Below are positions 1 to 9,465 of a stretch of DNA of 64,000 nt, one piece after another. Location: contig NZ_JARXWN010000004.1 in the NCBI RefSeq assembly GCF_029892965.1, positions 186,001-250,000 of the forward strand. Direction: 5' to 3'. The translations under genes were made by a program, and so were the position numbers. Numbering within the stretch: the first letter of the stretch is position 1; each line of letters starts with the position of its first letter. A model generated the notes under the pieces. That model was not told the DNA's origin. It did not search any database and saw only the letters and a program-made list of their open reading frames with translations. The DNA is from Dysgonomonas sp. PF1-14 (GTDB lineage Bacteria; Bacteroidota; Bacteroidia; Bacteroidales; Dysgonomonadaceae).

Positions 1-434
1 CTCAAGAATTTAGCTTCACCGATCAGTCTGTTCTTGTATGTTGCATCCTGAAGACCATAACTCTCAGCAAATTCAATAGCTTTAGTTGCACGACCAATGG
101 TTTTATACCAACGTGTCCACATAGCATCAACCGATCCGGCACCACTGGTAAATGTAAGTTCATCAAACAATTGCTTATCACCGCCCGGGTCACTAGGAGA
201 GCTTCCCTTATCGGCATTGTCGGAGATCATTTCTGTAATGGCGAGGAATGAGAAAGCATAATCCCAATCGGTAAACATTCCATACACTCCGTTTACAAAC
301 ATTTCGGGTGTATATACATCTTCCTTATCGTCTTCTTCTACCCTTTCCTGTGAATCCACATCGAGGAAATCACTACAGGCAGATGCAAAAAAGATAAGAG
401 CTATGGATAGTATTCCTATATATATTTTTTTCAT
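1..434 (-). CDS. SusD-like outer-membrane glycan-binding lipoprotein (partial, C-terminus off window)
   Basis: Only the first ~144 residues are inside the window; the gene runs off the left edge. The ATG lies at 434 and is followed by a lipoprotein signal peptide with the lipobox ASAC at about residues 17-20, then the SusD-typical N-terminus SDFLDVDSQE and the VNGVYGMFTDW helix region. SusD-family proteins sit on the cell surface and hand glycans to a partner SusC channel. The partner is the gene just upstream, 21 bases away, so the two are co-transcribed. The substrate cannot be read from this fragment. The family assignment is firm. Confidence 0.9.
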   Translation of the reverse strand, partial: MKKIYIGILSIALIFFASACSDFLDVDSQERVEEDDKEDVYTPEMFVNGVYGMFTDWDYAFSFLAITEMISDNADKGSSPSDPGGDKQLFDELTFTSGAGSVDAMWTRWYKTIGRATKAIEFAESYGLQDATYKNRLIGEAKFL

Positions 435-455
435 AACAGAATATTTTAGCTTTTA

Positions 456-3400
456 TTAAAATTGTAAGTTAAGACCAAAAATGAAATTACGAGTTGTAGG
501 ATATGCTGACAGTTCTATACCGGCAGTACCGCTAGGTTGTCCGATCGGCACAGTTCGATCGTTAGAGTATCCGGATATTTCAGGAGAAAAGCCTGAATAA
601 CCTGTAAACATAAACGGATTTTGAGCAGTAAAGTAGAATCTCAATCTTGATCCACTGAATACCAAATCGTTAAATGTATATCCTAATGTAATATTGTTGA
701 TACGGAAGAATGCACCGCTTTCGAGGAAATAACTGGAAGAATAACTGTCGCGGTTAGCTCCCGGATGTTCGTTAGTAGAACCTGCACCTGTCCAACGATT
801 TTTATATGTATCATAGGTAATGTTTTCACCACCGTCGATACGTCCGTGCTTCAAGCCGTTATAAATCTTATTTCCGGCAACTCCGTATCCGTCAATACTG
901 AAATCAACGTTTTTATATTCCAGTCCTAAATGAATACCATAGCTGGAAGTAGGCAAATATGATCCCATATACACTTTATCGCGATCATCGATCATACCAT
1001 CACCGTTCTGATCTTTATATTTCAGATGTCCTGGTTTTGGAACTCCTAATTTTGCAGTCGCATTGTCAATTTCTTCCTGAGTTTGCCATACACCATCGGC
1101 TTCTAGCAACCACCATGCAAACAGCGGTTGGTCTTCTGCCAGACGTTTGGTTATCTGTCCGTCACTCAGGCTACCTCCAGTTTGTCCGGCATAGGTAGGT
1201 GTTACGTTTTTCACTCGGTTCTTGTTATAAGAATAGTTTGCGCTTATATCGTATTTAAGTCCATTAGCCAGCTTATCGTTCCAAGCTAATACCACTTCAA
1301 TACCACTATTTTCGACTTCAGCTCCGTGAGCAAAAAAATTCTTTTCGTACCAAACATTTCCTACCGGTTTTACATCCAAGATAGTATTAGTATTCAATTT
1401 ATTGTAATAATCGACACCTCCGGTCAAGCGATCGTTCAGCATGGAGAAATCAAAACCGATACCCCATTCTCTTGTTTTTTCCCAAGTCAATGGAACAACA
1501 GGTGAGCCATAAGCAGCACCGTATACCAAGTTCTGGCTAGGGCCGAATACATAGTTATAGTTATCGCTGGCAGTAGATGAATATATCTGATTTACGTTCA
1601 ATGGTACGTCCTGGTTACCTAGTTTACCCCAAGTTCCTCTTAGTTTCAGATAATCGAGGAAGTTCACATCCTGCATGAAGCTCTCATTAGAGATTGTCCA
1701 ACCAAAACCTACAGACGGGAATGTTCCCCAGTAGTCTTCATTTGACTTGAACGTACTGGAACCGTCACGACGAATTGTTCCTGTGAAGTAGTACTTATTA
1801 TCGAAATTGTATTGTACGCGGGCAAAATAAGAGGCCAGTGCTCTAGGAGTATAATAATACTGATCTAATTCTTTCGCATAAGCATCTGAGGCCATACCAA
1901 TGTTCCAATATTGAGGTTTTGACGGCACATCGTATCCTTTCATTATAGAAGTATTACCGATACCCGACTTCTCTCTGGACATACCTACTACAGCTTCTAC
2001 ATTGTGTTTATCGAAGCGTTTGTTGAAAGTAGCAAATCCTTCCCATATCCAACGATATGTTTCTATATCTTCATATCTCAATGAGTTATTAGCCCAGTTA
2101 AGACTTGCCGGATTCTTAGCTTTCTCGGCATCGAAGTCTGCTCCTGTTTTCAACGGGTTGACAGCAAGCCATGCTTCTTTCAGGTTCTCGAATTTACGAT
2201 CTTTATAATAGAACTTGTTAGCACCGAAACGAGAGTTCACTTTCAGGAAGTCAGTGATTTTAAATTCTCCTTCCAAACCACCCTGAAGAGTCAGCGTTTT
2301 TGTCTTCTGTGAATAATTATTGACATTAAACATCGGGTTACCAATAGAATTGAGTTTACCCATAGCATCAGTCGAGCTTCCGTCGATACCTGCAATACCA
2401 GTAGTTGTGTTTACACTTGATGTACCCCAACGTCCATTCGAGAACTTAACAGGGACCAGTGGAGACTGGCGATATGCTTCATTAAAAGCGCCGTATGGTT
2501 TAGGACGGTCGGTAGAAAACGAGATACTCAGATTCTGGCTAAATTTCAGGCGATCATCAAAGAATTTATATACATTGTTGTTACGGATTGTAGAACGTTG
2601 ATAGTTCTGCTGATCGAGTATACCATTTTCATCGTAGTAGTTATAGCTCAAATAGTAATCTACAGTTTGTCCACCACCCGACAATGACACTGTGTTGTTG
2701 GTGAATACGCCTGTTTTCAGAAGTTCGTCATACCAGTCTGTGTCATAAGCCTGAGAACCTGCATCCTTCAGATGATATTTACCCAATACGTCCTGATTTT
2801 GATTGAAATACTCTACATACTGCGAGGCATTAGCCATTTTCACTGTATTGAGAGAGGTCTTGATCCCTACATAAGATTCAACACCAATCTTAGCTGATCC
2901 GGACTGTCCTTTTTTAGTAGTAACGATAATAACCCCATTAGCAGCTCTCACCCCATATATAGAAGCTGAAGAGGCATCTTTAAGTACGTCCATAGAAACA
3001 ATGTCTGAAGGGCTGATATTCCTGATATCGTCTGCCGGAAAACCGTCGACAATATAAAGCGGATTACGTCCTCCCAAAGCTGTTCCCAATCCACGAATGA
3101 TAACAGTAGGTGTTGAACCCGGAGCATCATTATTAACAATGTTAACACCGGAAATCTTACCTTGTACAGATTGTACGGCATTCACAGCCGGTTGCTTCAT
3201 TATGTCTTCGGAACGAACGCTTCCGATAGAACCTGTCAGGTCGGCCTTTTTGGATGTACCGTAACCGATTACGACTGTTTCTGTCAGCATAGTAGCATCG
3301 TCCTGCAATACTATATTCACAGTATTTTGCGCACCAACAGTCACCAGTTGGGTTTTCATACCTACATAAGAGAACTCAAGTACGTCTCCGGATTTTGCAG

Positions 3401-3638
3401 ATAATGAATACTGTCCGTCAATGTCGGTTACCGTACCGGTAGTTGTTCCCTGTATCCGCACACTTACACCTATCAGCGGTTCTTTAGCCACATCGGTGAC
3501 TAAACCCGATACGGTTTTAGTCTGAGCATAAATACTTACGGTACTTGCAAGGAAGAAGCAAGCAAGGAGTACAAAACTCTTCATGAAGAAAGATTCCACT
3601 CCCCTTGTAATAAATGTTCTTTTAGGTTTAATTTTCAT
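456..3638 (-). CDS. SusC-family TonB-dependent outer-membrane receptor
   Basis: The 1060-residue product is a normal SusC length. After the signal peptide (cleavage near AQ at 38-39) comes a CarboxypepD-regulatory-like domain at about 42-125 (VSGLVTD, FSYVGMKTQ). A TonB-box region (TVVIGYGTSKKADLTGS) and plug (QGKISGVNI, VIIRGLGT) follow, then a 22-strand-type barrel ending in F as outer-membrane barrels do. It would import an oligosaccharide using TonB energy with the SusD-like partner downstream. An alternative Met at residue 19 (MKSFVLLACF) starts a more ordinary signal peptide, so the first 18 residues may not be translated. A SusR-like regulator lies directly upstream on the same strand and probably controls this pair. 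Confidence 0.93.
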   Translation of the reverse strand: MKIKPKRTFITRGVESFFMKSFVLLACFFLASTVSIYAQTKTVSGLVTDVAKEPLIGVSVRIQGTTTGTVTDIDGQYSLSAKSGDVLEFSYVGMKTQLVTVGAQNTVNIVLQDDATMLTETVVIGYGTSKKADLTGSIGSVRSEDIMKQPAVNAVQSVQGKISGVNIVNNDAPGSTPTVIIRGLGTALGGRNPLYIVDGFPADDIRNISPSDIVSMDVLKDASSASIYGVRAANGVIIVTTKKGQSGSAKIGVESYVGIKTSLNTVKMANASQYVEYFNQNQDVLGKYHLKDAGSQAYDTDWYDELLKTGVFTNNTVSLSGGGQTVDYYLSYNYYDENGILDQQNYQRSTIRNNNVYKFFDDRLKFSQNLSISFSTDRPKPYGAFNEAYRQSPLVPVKFSNGRWGTSSVNTTTGIAGIDGSSTDAMGKLNSIGNPMFNVNNYSQKTKTLTLQGGLEGEFKITDFLKVNSRFGANKFYYKDRKFENLKEAWLAVNPLKTGADFDAEKAKNPASLNWANNSLRYEDIETYRWIWEGFATFNKRFDKHNVEAVVGMSREKSGIGNTSIMKGYDVPSKPQYWNIGMASDAYAKELDQYYYTPRALASYFARVQYNFDNKYYFTGTIRRDGSSTFKSNEDYWGTFPSVGFGWTISNESFMQDVNFLDYLKLRGTWGKLGNQDVPLNVNQIYSSTASDNYNYVFGPSQNLVYGAAYGSPVVPLTWEKTREWGIGFDFSMLNDRLTGGVDYYNKLNTNTILDVKPVGNVWYEKNFFAHGAEVENSGIEVVLAWNDKLANGLKYDISANYSYNKNRVKNVTPTYAGQTGGSLSDGQITKRLAEDQPLFAWWLLEADGVWQTQEEIDNATAKLGVPKPGHLKYKDQNGDGMIDDRDKVYMGSYLPTSSYGIHLGLEYKNVDFSIDGYGVAGNKIYNGLKHGRIDGGENITYDTYKNRWTGAGSTNEHPGANRDSYSSSYFLESGAFFRINNITLGYTFNDLVFSGSRLRFYFTAQNPFMFTGYSGFSPEISGYSNDRTVPIGQPSGTAGIELSAYPTTRNFIFGLNLQF

Positions 3639-3796
3639 AGTTTTACTTTTTATTTAAACACATGTTCCTCTAATAAATCTACTATGAACAACAGAAAAGA
3701 GATGATTAATGTTTGTCGTGTATTTTACTTTAACTTTGTTAAATCAGTTAAAGCCGGCATCATGGTTTTCTGGTCGTTTTGATATCAGATTCGACT

Positions 3797-3804
3797 CAAA
3801 ATTA
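3797..3804 (-). promoter_or_regulatory. candidate -7 promoter element for the first SusC/SusD pair
   Basis: Read on the minus strand the site is TAATTTTG, an exact match to the Bacteroidetes -7 consensus TAnnTTTG. It lies about 160 bases before the SusC start, in the 299-base gap between the regulator and SusC. No convincing -33 TTTG is seen 19-21 bases upstream, which fits an activator-dependent promoter but also chance. Nothing else is evident in this gap. Confidence 0.35.
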
Positions 3805-3937
3805 TGACATGATGTAGCTTTTGTCTTTAAAAGTTAATACACCACAGATACACCGGTTGATTTTTTAACAGTACCCAGACCTCACTATTACCTCTCAAAA
3901 AAAAACAACAATCTGTTTCACAACAGAATAAAAGGTG

Positions 3938-6763
3938 CTAGTCTACATTAAGAAAAAACTCGTTAAGATTCTGTGAGGGTTGCAAATTTAACTTTTTACG
4001 CAGCCTGTAACGGCTATTTTCAACTGCTCGTACCGACAGATTCATCAACGAAGCGATCTCTTTTGTCTCCAGATTGAGTTTCAGGCAGGCACATAATCTG
4101 AGGTCGCTATTGGTCAGTTGAGGGTAGAGCATTTTCATTTTTTTGAAGAAGCCGGTATGCTTTTCTTCAAATTTTATGAGGAACATTTTCCAGTCATCTT
4201 CCGAATCAAGGTTATTATTCAGCAGGGCATTTATTTTCTGATAAAGCGGCAACAGGGCATTCAACTTATTCTTTGAATAAAATTCGTCGACAATATCTTT
4301 TATTTTCAGTATCAGTTCGTTCTTCTGAATGATGAAAGAGGTCTGTGTCAATAGTTCGGCGCTCTTCTGCTCTACTTCCTGCTGAAGTTCTCCAGCAAGA
4401 ATCCGCAATCGCCGCGTTTCGCGCTGACGTATTTTTTGCAAATGAAGGTTTCGGTAACGTCTGAGTATCAGCATCCATATAGCATACAGTACTGCCACAA
4501 TAACAACAATGTATAACAGATATGCCCAAATGGTGAGATACCAAGGGGAAAGAATTTCAAAATCGTAGGTTACCTCATCCGAATAGTTACCCAAACTGTC
4601 TACTGTACGAACCTTGAACGTATATTTCCCTTTCGGCAGACGGGCATAGGAGACATTATTCACCTTACGGGGCGCAGACCAGTCTTGATCTACGTTTTCG
4701 AGCATATATTGAAATGACAGGTTCATAGCAAAGGCATTATTAGACGAGAAGCCAAAAGTGACCGTATTATGGTCATACACAATTTTTGAACCTTTTACCA
4801 TGTCTTTATATTCTATATCTCCGTCTGTATCTACTGCCCGTAACGATTCTATATAGGGCAACGGCAATCTACGTTCGGTAAGTCCGGTACGCCCTTCGGG
4901 TTTGCGATAGAGCATAAAACCGTTGTCGAGACAGATGAGGCTCACAGAATCGTTCAGCACTGATACTTTTTCGTAGCTGTTTACCAGAGACATATTCATT
5001 CCCAGATCGTAACTTTCTACGATGGAAGCTTCGTAGCCATCGTATGAGAATTTATAGATGGCAGAGGTTGTCAATGCCCAAAACAGATTGTCTGTTATAG
5101 GGATAACCTGTTTCAGTTCTTTTACATCATTGAAGCAATCATCAAGTAACTGATTGGGTACTATTTTGTTGGCAATATCATCGTAAGTATAAAAACGGTT
5201 ATCGCCGAGCAGGACAACACGCCCTCCGACTTTAAATAGTTTTAGCTTATAGGGAAGGTCATCATTGTTGTTGCCTCCATAATAGGAGAAACTGCGGATA
5301 CTATTCAGATCGTCATCCAGTTTACAGCGATACACACCTCTGTTGAAGTGTTCGAGCCATATATTGCCCAGATGATCGAATTCGGCATTGATTATGGGTT
5401 CGGATATTTGTCCGGGACGAAAAACCGCTTTCGTATTTTTATCTATTATTTTGATAGACTGATATGTAGATAACAACAACAAGTCGTGGTTTTTCATAGA
5501 TGCTTCGGAGATATTATAAACTCCTGTACCGACTGAAAAAGCATCGGAGACAGAAAGATCTTTGTGTATCTCTTTCAAGCCTTTGTTGTGACAACAATAC
5601 AACTTACCATCTATTATCCTGAATGCCCAGACCTGTCCTTGTGTTCCGTTTATCAGCCTCATTCCCGATAAGGCATCGGATCGGTTCAGATCGTCTTTTG
5701 TCAGGTAAAATACGCCCTGATTAGTACCGACAAACAGTTTGTCGTTCCATACTATGCCGCCATACACAGCTCCGGTCTTTCCTCCTGGATCGGTATAGCA
5801 ACTCATATTTTCCATATATTGTATGTAGGAAATACCTTTATCGAGCGCAGCCCAGATATTATTCAGATTATCTTCGTAGAGCGAAAGGATGGTATTGTTT
5901 TGCAGATAATTCTCCGATGACATATGATCAATTATCTTTCCGTTCGTATCTATTTCGTATATACCATCCAGAATAGTTCCCAAGAAATAAGTGCCTCTGG
6001 ACGAAAACAATCCGCAATTCAGTTCTTTTGAGTTCATCAACCGTGAAAGCTCGGGATTCCACTCCTTGAACGTTGCCCCATCGTATATATAAATGCCTTT
6101 AGTTGTAGTACCTATCAGATATTGATTGTCCTTATAGGGCAAAATAACCCTGACATCTGTGTTATTGAAAATATCGCTTCCTTCTATCTTCTCTAATGTT
6201 GTACCTTTCAGCCTGAAAAGCGGCCCCAGCATTTGCTGTATAAGAAATTCATCCCTTACTTTTGTAAGAAAAAGAAATCCCTTATCGGAGGGGATACGTG
6301 TAACAGTTTTGTAATCGTACATGTATATAGCGGAAAATGACTGAAAATAAACACAGTTGTCAGCTATCCATATTTTCCAGAAGTCATCGTTGCGGAAAAG
6401 TGCTTTATCGAGGCTGTCGCTCAGTGATGTATATACGAGTTTACCGGAGAGATCCCTGTCCCATCGCCCGAATTCTTCGTAACTGCCTGTAAATATGGTG
6501 TTGTGAGAAAGGACTGCGACCGAACGCGCAACAAGTGAGTTGGGAATGCGGTTGAGATTCCATTCTACACCATCAAACTCGAGTAAACCTATATCGTTCC
6601 CGAAATACAAAAATCCTCTTTCGTCCTGCCCTATCGACCAGTTCTTGTTATCGGCACGATACTTTTCCCTGTAAATATTGATTATTTGCGGTTTGCTGGA
6701 AAATACGGGAAGGGCACTGAAAACAAGTATAAAGAAGATTGTGTATTTGTAGAAATGACTCAT
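3938..6763 (-). CDS. SusR-like membrane sensor-regulator (propeller, Y_Y_Y, TM, LuxR-type HTH)
   Basis: The product is 941 residues. A signal peptide (1-22) leads into a long periplasmic propeller-repeat region, then a triple-tyrosine-type domain that ends at the membrane. One transmembrane helix lies at about 741-766 (WAYLLYIVVIVAVLYAIWML), followed by a basic coiled coil at about 780-830. A C-terminal LuxR-type helix-turn-helix lies at about 883-926 (LTNSDLRL, KEIASLMNLSVRAVENSRYRLRKKL). No histidine kinase is present, so it resembles SusR-type one-component regulators that sense an oligosaccharide in the periplasm and bind DNA in the cytoplasm. It lies upstream of a SusC/SusD pair, its likely target. 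The inducing sugar is not deducible here. Confidence 0.85.
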   Translation of the reverse strand: MSHFYKYTIFFILVFSALPVFSSKPQIINIYREKYRADNKNWSIGQDERGFLYFGNDIGLLEFDGVEWNLNRIPNSLVARSVAVLSHNTIFTGSYEEFGRWDRDLSGKLVYTSLSDSLDKALFRNDDFWKIWIADNCVYFQSFSAIYMYDYKTVTRIPSDKGFLFLTKVRDEFLIQQMLGPLFRLKGTTLEKIEGSDIFNNTDVRVILPYKDNQYLIGTTTKGIYIYDGATFKEWNPELSRLMNSKELNCGLFSSRGTYFLGTILDGIYEIDTNGKIIDHMSSENYLQNNTILSLYEDNLNNIWAALDKGISYIQYMENMSCYTDPGGKTGAVYGGIVWNDKLFVGTNQGVFYLTKDDLNRSDALSGMRLINGTQGQVWAFRIIDGKLYCCHNKGLKEIHKDLSVSDAFSVGTGVYNISEASMKNHDLLLLSTYQSIKIIDKNTKAVFRPGQISEPIINAEFDHLGNIWLEHFNRGVYRCKLDDDLNSIRSFSYYGGNNNDDLPYKLKLFKVGGRVVLLGDNRFYTYDDIANKIVPNQLLDDCFNDVKELKQVIPITDNLFWALTTSAIYKFSYDGYEASIVESYDLGMNMSLVNSYEKVSVLNDSVSLICLDNGFMLYRKPEGRTGLTERRLPLPYIESLRAVDTDGDIEYKDMVKGSKIVYDHNTVTFGFSSNNAFAMNLSFQYMLENVDQDWSAPRKVNNVSYARLPKGKYTFKVRTVDSLGNYSDEVTYDFEILSPWYLTIWAYLLYIVVIVAVLYAIWMLILRRYRNLHLQKIRQRETRRLRILAGELQQEVEQKSAELLTQTSFIIQKNELILKIKDIVDEFYSKNKLNALLPLYQKINALLNNNLDSEDDWKMFLIKFEEKHTGFFKKMKMLYPQLTNSDLRLCACLKLNLETKEIASLMNLSVRAVENSRYRLRKKLNLQPSQNLNEFFLNVD

Positions 6764-6799
6764 AGGGCTATCTTTGTTATTCCGGGATTATTTGATTTC

Positions 6800-6807
6800 C
6801 AAAATTA
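6800..6807 (-). promoter_or_regulatory. candidate -7 promoter element for the SusR-like regulator
   Basis: The minus-strand sequence TAATTTTG matches TAnnTTTG and lies 36 bases before the regulator's ATG. No clear -33 element is seen. The same octamer is found upstream of the first SusC and of the EF-G2 gene. Confidence 0.4.
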
Positions 6808-6870
6808 ATATATTTTTATTAAAGTAAGCCCATAAGCTTAAAATGGTCTATTGCTAAACGTTTCGGAAGT

Positions 6871-6999
6871 GGAATCGGTTCATTCCGTTCTATCGGATTT
6901 GCAATCCGATGGTCTTTCACTGCGGATTTTAAATCCGCTATTAAGAACTTCGGGATTACAAATTCCGAAGGACGAAGTCTGCGCGAGCGGGGAACCGAT
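6871..6999. repeat. REP-like element with three consecutive hairpins and outer inverted arms
   Basis: Three palindromes follow one another: ATCGGATT-tgc-AATCCGAT (6892-6910), GCGGATTT-t-AAATCCGC (6922-6938) and CTTCGGGATT-aca-AATTCCGAAG (6948-6970, one mismatch). They sit between outer arms ATCGGTTC (6874-6881) and GAACCGAT (6992-6999). The trailing GAAGTCTGCGCGAGC (6974-6988) recurs with one change at 8650-8664. Architecture and position between genes fit the REP-like palindromic repeats common in Bacteroidetes. It lies just past the stop codon of the next gene. Confidence 0.75.
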
Positions 7000-7006
7000 C
7001 ATTATT

Positions 7007-8353
7007 TTAATAAGCCGACACCGCCGAAATTACCTCAACAGCGAACCAAAAATTTTTGACAGGAATTACCTCAATACTTCCATTTGATAATTCATAAAAA
7101 TTAATGCCATCAAATAAGATATTTTCTGTTATAGCTTTCAGATTCCTGTCATCGGCTAGTGGGACATATGTAAATCCAATATCAGTGAAGTCTTCTTTGT
7201 TTAAATTAAATAAATCATAATGAGTTAATACTTTTCCATCACTCAGCCATCCGTCCGTTCTCCCATATAAGCCTTTTAGCCATTTAAGGTTAGGCATATC
7301 GAAGTCGTTTTTGATCTGGTGAATGCCATAATAGTTTTTGTTTCGATAAGTATAGAAATTATTAGCAGATAATTTATATTCTGCTATATCGAGCCGTTCG
7401 TAATTGTCTCCTTGCTTGATAAAAACACTATCTATTTTCCGGATTTCTTTTTGTAAATAACAATCTACAAGGACTAAACTGTCGGGCGTAGCAAACAACA
7501 CATTGTAGTATATTAAATTATTCCTGTTATGTTCTTTAAAGAACGGGAAATACACACAGTTGTTTTCTTTTACCATATAATTACCATCGGTCAGCTGAAT
7601 CCATTTATCCATACCCGGCAGTTTGCGATGATGAGCATAATCTGAGGAAAAAACAGTTCTTCCATCAGTAAAGAAAGTTGTCTCTCCATCCCGCCTCATA
7701 TCAATTTCGGTAAACTGGTCTATCCGTCCAATTTTTTTACCACCTTGAAAAGCCTCACCATTGTATTCACAATAAAACTTACGCATAACAGGACGGCAGT
7801 TTTTAGCAAAGGCTAACTTTGATATTTCTTTGGTGTTGAAAACATCAAGGTAATATAGCCCTGTTTCATCATAAAGATAGCCATAACCGTAGTAAGGATT
7901 CCCTTCAACATAAGTAAGCCTGTCGAAATTAATGCCTTTTGGAATTTTAATTTCTGCAAGCGTGGTAGGGGATATTCCCTTTAAATGATAATATTTTCCA
8001 TTTCTTTTGTACAAGCCTTTGTTGTAGCTATAGCCCTCTATCTCGTAATAAGCTCCGGGTGTTTGAGTTGTCTCAGGAACATAATGCTCTTTGAATACAA
8101 GCTGATTATTGGTTATATACAAACAAGTGGTTTGGGGTTTAATCAAAGTATCTATTGTCAGACCGACCTTATAACCCATGTGTGTTCCGTTTATATGCTC
8201 TTTGTTAATCCATCCAACCGTTTTCTTGGTCGTGTCGATGATATAATGCCCCAGATAAATGGCATTCTCGTTGTAAAAAAAATCCCTTCTCTGCGCCATG
8301 CTGAACGGACAAGATACAACGAGTAAAAGGAGAATAATTATTTTAGTTTTCAT
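7007..8353 (-). CDS. secreted DKNYY-like protein of unknown function
   Basis: The 448-residue product starts with a clear signal peptide (MKTKIIILLLLVVSCPFSMAQ). It has repeated short units rich in Lys/Asn-Tyr-Tyr (KRNGKYYHLKG, YRNKNYYGIHQI, DETGLYYLDV) and Asp-Gly turns (TDGRTVF, TDGWLSDGKVL). That repeat pattern resembles DKNYY-type proteins, whose role is unknown. It is probably periplasmic or outer-membrane associated. The stop codon lies directly beside the REP-like element. A small membrane protein is encoded 36 bases upstream on the same strand. I cannot assign an activity; the family call is tentative. Confidence 0.7.
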   Translation of the reverse strand: MKTKIIILLLLVVSCPFSMAQRRDFFYNENAIYLGHYIIDTTKKTVGWINKEHINGTHMGYKVGLTIDTLIKPQTTCLYITNNQLVFKEHYVPETTQTPGAYYEIEGYSYNKGLYKRNGKYYHLKGISPTTLAEIKIPKGINFDRLTYVEGNPYYGYGYLYDETGLYYLDVFNTKEISKLAFAKNCRPVMRKFYCEYNGEAFQGGKKIGRIDQFTEIDMRRDGETTFFTDGRTVFSSDYAHHRKLPGMDKWIQLTDGNYMVKENNCVYFPFFKEHNRNNLIYYNVLFATPDSLVLVDCYLQKEIRKIDSVFIKQGDNYERLDIAEYKLSANNFYTYRNKNYYGIHQIKNDFDMPNLKWLKGLYGRTDGWLSDGKVLTHYDLFNLNKEDFTDIGFTYVPLADDRNLKAITENILFDGINFYELSNGSIEVIPVKNFWFAVEVISAVSAY

Positions 8354-8389
8354 AGTGTGTTTTTTATGTGATTGTGTGGCTGCAGAGAT

Positions 8390-8602
8390 TTAGAATGGTA
8401 AAACAAAATCATAAGGATCACTTTCCAGCCAGTAGTATAAAAGAAGAACAACGATGGCTACGATAAATGCAATAACTAATTTCTTTTTCTTAAAGTATGC
8501 AGATACAGCCAAGCCTATCACAGCAAGGACAGGAAGTGAATTTATAAAGATAAAGGCTATCACATTTATCCAGAATATTATGTCAAAGTTTGATTCTGCC
8601 AT
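8390..8602 (-). CDS. small two-helix membrane protein
   Basis: The 70-residue product begins MAESNFDIIFWINVIAF and has two hydrophobic helices at about 8-34 and 42-60, separated by a KKKK loop, with an acidic tail (ESDPYDF). I do not recognise a family. Its 5' portion is partly duplicated about 760 bases away at 9289-9378, which supports it as the intact parent copy. It may form a small transcription unit with the secreted gene downstream. Confidence 0.6.
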   Translation of the reverse strand: MAESNFDIIFWINVIAFIFINSLPVLAVIGLAVSAYFKKKKLVIAFIVAIVVLLLYYWLESDPYDFVLPF

Positions 8603-8649
8603 TCGTCAAATGTAGTAATTTTAATAAATTAATCATAACGCACAGACTT

Positions 8650-8664
8650 GAAGCCTGCGCGAGC
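8650..8664. repeat. short copy of the REP-associated motif GAAGYCTGCGCGAGC
   Basis: This 15-mer differs by one base from 6974-6988, at the edge of the REP-like element. It lies alone in the gap between the small membrane protein and its upstream neighbour, with no nearby three-hairpin array. Confidence 0.45.
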
Positions 8665-8722
8665 TGATTATTCGTTTAGCTTTAAAAATATATATCTTCT
8701 TTCCCTCTCTGAAAAATAATAG

Positions 8723-9250
8723 TCAGAATTTAGGGCGTTTTATAATGAATAGTATTGCCATACCAACTATGCCAACAGGAATAAGTATTGGCTGGCCTAT
8801 TAGTATTGCCAAAATAACACTCAAAACTCCCCCAATTAAACAGCCTAAGAGTGTCCAACTTATAAGTTTTATATTACGATTTCTTACTTTAACTATGTGT
8901 TTTTGATTTATAGAATTATAATCAATATTATCGAATAAAAAATTCCTATAATTTTCTACAAAAATATCCCAAGTATTATTTTCCTCTATGCTTATTATTT
9001 GGCCTGTTGCATCTATGATAAAATCAGCATTAATGCTATCCCCACTCACCCGTATTTTAATTTTTGATTTCCATTTAAGAGGGTTGAAAGTCCACCTATT
9101 CCGAAATAGAGACCCGCAGGTGAATATTAATCTGTTCTTTTCATTTGCAACTAATTTAAAACCGGAATTAATGAAATATTCTACGGTCTTTTCCATTATA
9201 TCAGTTTTTGTTGAAATCTCAAAAGTTATAGTTTTCTTTATGAAAGACAT
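8723..9250 (-). CDS. membrane-anchored hypothetical protein
   Basis: The product is 175 residues. The first ~125 form a soluble alpha/beta-looking domain (ITFEISTKTDIMEKTVEYFINSG, then LIFTCGSLFRNRWTFNPLKW). Two hydrophobic helices follow at about 131-152 and 153-170, ending in a basic tail (KRPKF). No signal peptide is present, so the N-terminal domain is probably cytoplasmic. I do not recognise the family. It lies between the intact and broken copies of the small membrane protein gene, as if trapped by the duplication. A CCCCG/CGGGG hairpin (9274-9287) lies just upstream of its start. Confidence 0.6.
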   Translation of the reverse strand: MSFIKKTITFEISTKTDIMEKTVEYFINSGFKLVANEKNRLIFTCGSLFRNRWTFNPLKWKSKIKIRVSGDSINADFIIDATGQIISIEENNTWDIFVENYRNFLFDNIDYNSINQKHIVKVRNRNIKLISWTLLGCLIGGVLSVILAILIGQPILIPVGIVGMAILFIIKRPKF

Positions 9251-9288
9251 ATCTATTTTTTATTTAAGTATCCCCCCGTAAGCGGGGC

Positions 9289-9378
9289 GAGGACTGGCAG
9301 TGAATTTATAACGTAAAGGCTATCACATTTATCCAGAATATTATGTCGAAGTTTGATTCTGCCATTCGTCAAATGTAT
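9289..9378 (-). pseudogene. broken duplicate of the small membrane protein gene at 8390-8602
   Basis: About 90 bases match the 5' end and upstream flank of the 8390-8602 gene with few changes. The ATG is at 9365 and the frame reads MAESNFDIIFWINVIAFTL before a stop created by a small deletion. Homology then ends near 9289. It is a non-functional remnant of a local duplication. The rest of the gap to 9465 shows nothing recognisable. Confidence 0.7.
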
Positions 9379-9465
9379 CAATTTAAATCGATCCAAAAAG
9401 ATAAAACCCGTATAAAGTATCACTTCAAACAGGTTCTAACAAATATAGTAAAATAAATCAGATTC

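Noticed and set aside
6856-6863. AAACGTTT palindrome upstream of the SusR-like gene as a LacI-type operator
   Set aside because: Only the 8-bp core is symmetric; the flanks (GCT and CGG) do not fit GCAAACGTTTGC, and it borders a REP-like element, so chance is more likely.
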